Source of the DNA: an uncultured Clostridia bacterium
Lineage (GTDB): Bacteria > Bacillota > Clostridia > Oscillospirales > Acutalibacteraceae
Assembly (NCBI GenBank): GCA_937884995.1
Contig: CAKZZL010000022.1
Span: forward strand, 1 to 64,000
Direction: 5' to 3'
DNA: 64,000 nt
Shown here: positions 61,363 through 64,000 of the stretch, piece by piece
Layout of the letters: every line of letters begins with the position of its first letter
How positions within the stretch are numbered: the first letter of the stretch is position 1
Program-made: the position numbers and the translations under genes
Notes under the pieces: generated by a model
Databases searched by the model: none
Told to the model about the DNA's origin: nothing
The model's input: only the letters and a program-made list of their open reading frames with translations

Positions 61363-63048
61363 ATGGATAAATTTTCAGACAATTTTTCCGACAAAGGTTA
61401 TGAAGAACTCTTAAATGAATATGCCGGAGAAAGTGTCAATAGCAGAATCCGTGAGAATAACGAAAAAAGAAAAAGCCAAGAATCAAAGCCTGCTCAAAAA
61501 TCAGCGAGGTCTGTTTCTTCCGGCCGTTATTTTGATGTCTCGGAGAAAAAAGATACACCAAAGCAGACAAAAAAATACGTTATGAAGACAGACAGTTCAT
61601 TAAAAGAAAACGTGTCTGTTTCTGAAACAAAAGCGAAGACCCAGCCTCACAAACCTGCAAATTACGACCTGGACATTAAGGAAATACAATCTTTTGAAGA
61701 TGAACAAAGGGCCGCAAGAATAGCAGCAAGAAACAATGCCCAGAGCAAAAAAGTTCCGGCTCCCCAGAATGCGGCTCCAAAGCAAAAAGCTCTTAAAAAG
61801 CAGACTAAATCTGGCAAAAAGACAGTTTCTTCCGATACAATGAAATTTAATAAAACACAATTGCATGCACAAGGGATACAAAGAAGACCTCAGGCACCCG
61901 TAATCGAGAAAAAAGGCATCCCGCTAAATGCCAAAAGCAAAAAGAATGCAATGAGGAAGCCCTCACATGCAAAGATAAAGATAAACCTGAAAGCGCTTGC
62001 AGTTGTGTCCATATGCATTATTGTCTCGATTTTGCTTTCACTTACAGCACTTACATGCATAAATGATGTTCTTGCAATAGGCAGAGACGACTCTGATGTT
62101 ATCGAAGTAGTTCTTCCAAATGATGCCGATACAAAGACTGCCGTAAAGATATTGGATGAATCCGGCCTTATTAAGAGCAGAACTTTTTGTTATATCTTCT
62201 TAAAGGCTATGGGCTACAGCGATAAAAACTATCTGCCCGGTGTATATTATCTTACCCAAAGCATGGGTGTTGAAAAGATGATTACAAAATTCAAGTCCAG
62301 CAGCAACAGAGGTCAGCTTATAAGCATAACGATACCTGAAGGATATACCATAGACCAGATAGCTCAGAAGCTGGAAAAAAACAATATTTGCAGTGCCGAC
62401 TCTTTCTATAAGACAATTGATGATATAGACTTCTCATCCGAATATTCGTTTCTTTCTTCACTTGATAAGAAAGAGGATCGTTATCATGCTCTTGAAGGAT
62501 ATATGTTCCCTGCAACTTATGAATTTGAAGAGAGCGCAGACCCGGCCTCAATAGTCCGTTCATTCCTCTCGGCTTTTGCAAGCCACTGGACACAGGAATA
62601 TGCTGACAGAGCAAAAGAACTTGATATGACCGTTGATGAAGTCGTTAAGATGGCATCCATTATTGAAAAAGAAGGTGCCGACAGCGAACAATTCAGCCAG
62701 ATATCTTCTGTTCTTCACAACAGGATCTCACGTTCCGGCCTTTATCCGACTCTTGAATGTAACTCAACAAGAGATTATGTAACAAATACCATATCTGCAC
62801 GTGTTACATCTTCATCCGAGCTCAATAAATACATATTGGGATATAACACATACGAATGTGAAGGACTGCCGATCGGCGCTATATGCAATCCAGGTGATGC
62901 CGCTATCAATGCAGCACTAAACCCCGAAAGCAGTTCATATTACTTCTTTGCCCACGACAACAAGAAGAAGATTTATCTTGCTGAGACCATTGATGAGCAA
63001 AGTGCAAACCTTCGACTTATCAACAGTGTAAACTCTGAAAATAACTAA
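61363..63048 (+). CDS. mltG: Endolytic murein transglycosylase MltG
   Basis: The 561-residue protein has a disordered, Lys/Ser/Gln-rich cytoplasmic N-terminus (about 1-200), one membrane helix (about 206-230) and the YceG-like domain with TIPEGYTIDQIA, MFPATYEF and the catalytic-Glu motif ASIIEKEG near residue 432. It cleaves nascent peptidoglycan strands. The very long N-terminal tail is larger than in Escherichia coli. Confidence 0.95.
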   Translation: MDKFSDNFSDKGYEELLNEYAGESVNSRIRENNEKRKSQESKPAQKSARSVSSGRYFDVSEKKDTPKQTKKYVMKTDSSLKENVSVSETKAKTQPHKPANYDLDIKEIQSFEDEQRAARIAARNNAQSKKVPAPQNAAPKQKALKKQTKSGKKTVSSDTMKFNKTQLHAQGIQRRPQAPVIEKKGIPLNAKSKKNAMRKPSHAKIKINLKALAVVSICIIVSILLSLTALTCINDVLAIGRDDSDVIEVVLPNDADTKTAVKILDESGLIKSRTFCYIFLKAMGYSDKNYLPGVYYLTQSMGVEKMITKFKSSSNRGQLISITIPEGYTIDQIAQKLEKNNICSADSFYKTIDDIDFSSEYSFLSSLDKKEDRYHALEGYMFPATYEFEESADPASIVRSFLSAFASHWTQEYADRAKELDMTVDEVVKMASIIEKEGADSEQFSQISSVLHNRISRSGLYPTLECNSTRDYVTNTISARVTSSSELNKYILGYNTYECEGLPIGAICNPGDAAINAALNPESSSYYFFAHDNKKKIYLAETIDEQSANLRLINSVNSENN

Positions 63049-63060
63049 TATGGAGAATAT

Positions 63061-64000
63061 ATGTTAAAACCTGAGATACTTGCTCCTGCGGGAGACAAAG
63101 AAAGACTTGAAGCAGCTTTAACCTTCGGCGCCGATGCAGTATACCTTGGCGCCGATGCCTTTACAATGAGGGCAGCACCGCACAACTTCCCGGCCCATGA
63201 GCTAAAGGAGGCTGTGGATTTATGCCACAAAAAAGGTGTGTCGGTATATCTGACCGTAAATACTCTGCCCCGCAATAACGAGATATCCGATTTACCTCAT
63301 TATATCAAAGAATGGGCAGATGCAGGAGTGGACGCCTTTATTGTTGCGGATATAGGCGTTTTATCAGTTTGCAAAAAATATGCGCCGGATATTGCAATAC
63401 ACATGTCAACCCAGACAGGTATAGTGAACTATGTCACAGCGACAGAGTTATATGACATGGGAGTAAAGAGAATTGTTACAGCGCGTGAGCTCTCACTTGA
63501 CGAGATAGCAGAAATACGTGCAAAGACTCCTGAAGAACTTGAAATCGAAGCCTTTGTGCACGGTGCCATCTGTGTTTCATTTTCAGGCAGATGTCTGCTC
63601 TCAAATTATCTCATAAACCGCGATGCAAACCGCGGTGAGTGTGCTCAGCCCTGCAGATGGGAATATGCTCTTATGGAAGTCAACAGAGAAGGCAAATATT
63701 TCCCTATAAATGACTCAAAAGAAGGTACATATATTCTTAACTCAAAAGACATGTGCATGATTGAGCATATAGCTGAGCTCACAAAAGCAGGTATATCCAG
63801 TTTCAAGATTGAAGGCAGAGCAAAATCCGCATATTATACAGCTGTAATTACAAATGCTTACCGTTGCGCAGTTGATGAGTATTTAAAAAATCCGACTGAT
63901 GATTTCAAAACTCCGCAATGGATAGTTGATGAGTGCTATAAGGTGAGCTATCGTGATTACTGCACCGGCTTTTATTTCAATGCCCCGCATGAATATGCCA
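63061..64000 (+). CDS. Peptidase U32 family protein (partial, continues past window)
   Basis: The open frame has LAPAGDKERLEAALTFGADAVYLG at the start and the U32 signature EAFVHGAICVSFSGRCLLS about residue 165, then GECAQPCRWEY with Cys residues for a likely Fe-S site. U32 proteins include collagenases and the RlhA/TrhP hydroxylation factors that modify RNA using prephenate-derived cofactors. In Clostridia this arrangement after mltG is common. ATG 63061 follows GGAG; the end is cut. Confidence 0.93.
   Translation, partial: MLKPEILAPAGDKERLEAALTFGADAVYLGADAFTMRAAPHNFPAHELKEAVDLCHKKGVSVYLTVNTLPRNNEISDLPHYIKEWADAGVDAFIVADIGVLSVCKKYAPDIAIHMSTQTGIVNYVTATELYDMGVKRIVTARELSLDEIAEIRAKTPEELEIEAFVHGAICVSFSGRCLLSNYLINRDANRGECAQPCRWEYALMEVNREGKYFPINDSKEGTYILNSKDMCMIEHIAELTKAGISSFKIEGRAKSAYYTAVITNAYRCAVDEYLKNPTDDFKTPQWIVDECYKVSYRDYCTGFYFNAPHEYA

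Noticed and set aside
1..64000. CRISPR array, rRNA operon or complete insertion sequence
   Set aside because: No regularly spaced short repeats, rRNA cores or intact transposase genes were found; only one tRNA gene is present.

Overview
The window is A+T-rich, densely packed bacterial DNA using the standard code (TGA works as a stop). Gene content points to a Gram-positive anaerobe of the class Clostridia, most likely a gut or rumen Lachnospiraceae-type organism. The pointers are a sufCBDSU operon in Gram-positive order, a DUF4093/RNase M5-like protein, a LytS-type sensor kinase, BspA-type leucine-rich repeats, a dockerin remnant, Pr6Pr, YitT and GtrA membrane proteins, and oxygen/iron-handling proteins. 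This placement is inference, since there is no rRNA gene in the window. Promoters match the sigma-A consensus with 16-18 bp spacers, and many gene ends carry clear intrinsic terminators. 

Layout: (1) 1-7.7 kb: end of an acidic, tandemly repeated zinc-ribbon protein; PAP2 phosphatase and aldo/keto reductase; ferritin; GtrA and EamA membrane proteins; and a heavy-metal P-type ATPase divergent from an ArsR repressor, with two matching palindromic operators around the ATPase promoter. (2) 7.7-13.3 kb: Fe-S assembly operon sufC-sufB-sufD-sufS-sufU, with a GtrA gene as last cistron. (3) 13.3-26.8 kb: AIM24 protein, CDF exporter, HtpG, HAD phosphatase, two acetyltransferases, Pr6Pr, YitT, a convergent pair of MATE pumps, and a P2-type cation ATPase whose leader looks like a yybP-ykoY (Mn2+) riboswitch with a built-in terminator. 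(4) 27-30.5 kb: a Zur-controlled zinc import operon (zur, znuA, znuC, znuB, lipoprotein) with two Fur-type boxes. Metal homeostasis (Zn/Cd export, Zn import, Mn or Ca export, CDF, ferritin) is thus the theme of the first half. 

(5) 30.5-37.6 kb: remnants of a dockerin protein and an alpha-L-fucosidase, two small membrane proteins behind a CsoR-like palindrome, a GH2 glycosidase with an ABC exporter, hemolysin III, a rubrerythrin-like protein, a kinase remnant and a YbaK-type deacylase. (6) 37.7-42.2 kb: an accessory region next to tRNA-Gln, with a Fic protein, a DUF4143 ATPase and broken genes (fragments of one unknown minus-strand gene, and a deleted, frameshifted AMP-forming ligase). (7) 42.2-52 kb: larC with DUF4186, DUF3737, a MalY-type lyase, an MFS-like transporter fused in overlap to a membrane-anchored LRR protein, thioredoxin with an Fe-S flavoprotein, RNase M5-like protein and HolA. 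(8) 52-64 kb: HIT protein, alanyl-tRNA synthetase, a 7TM LytS-type kinase with an unusual SARP-like response regulator and a polytopic membrane protein, then a housekeeping run (dTMP kinase-like, DJ-1/PfpI, 5-formyl-THF cyclo-ligase, MltG, U32 peptidase, the last cut by the window edge).
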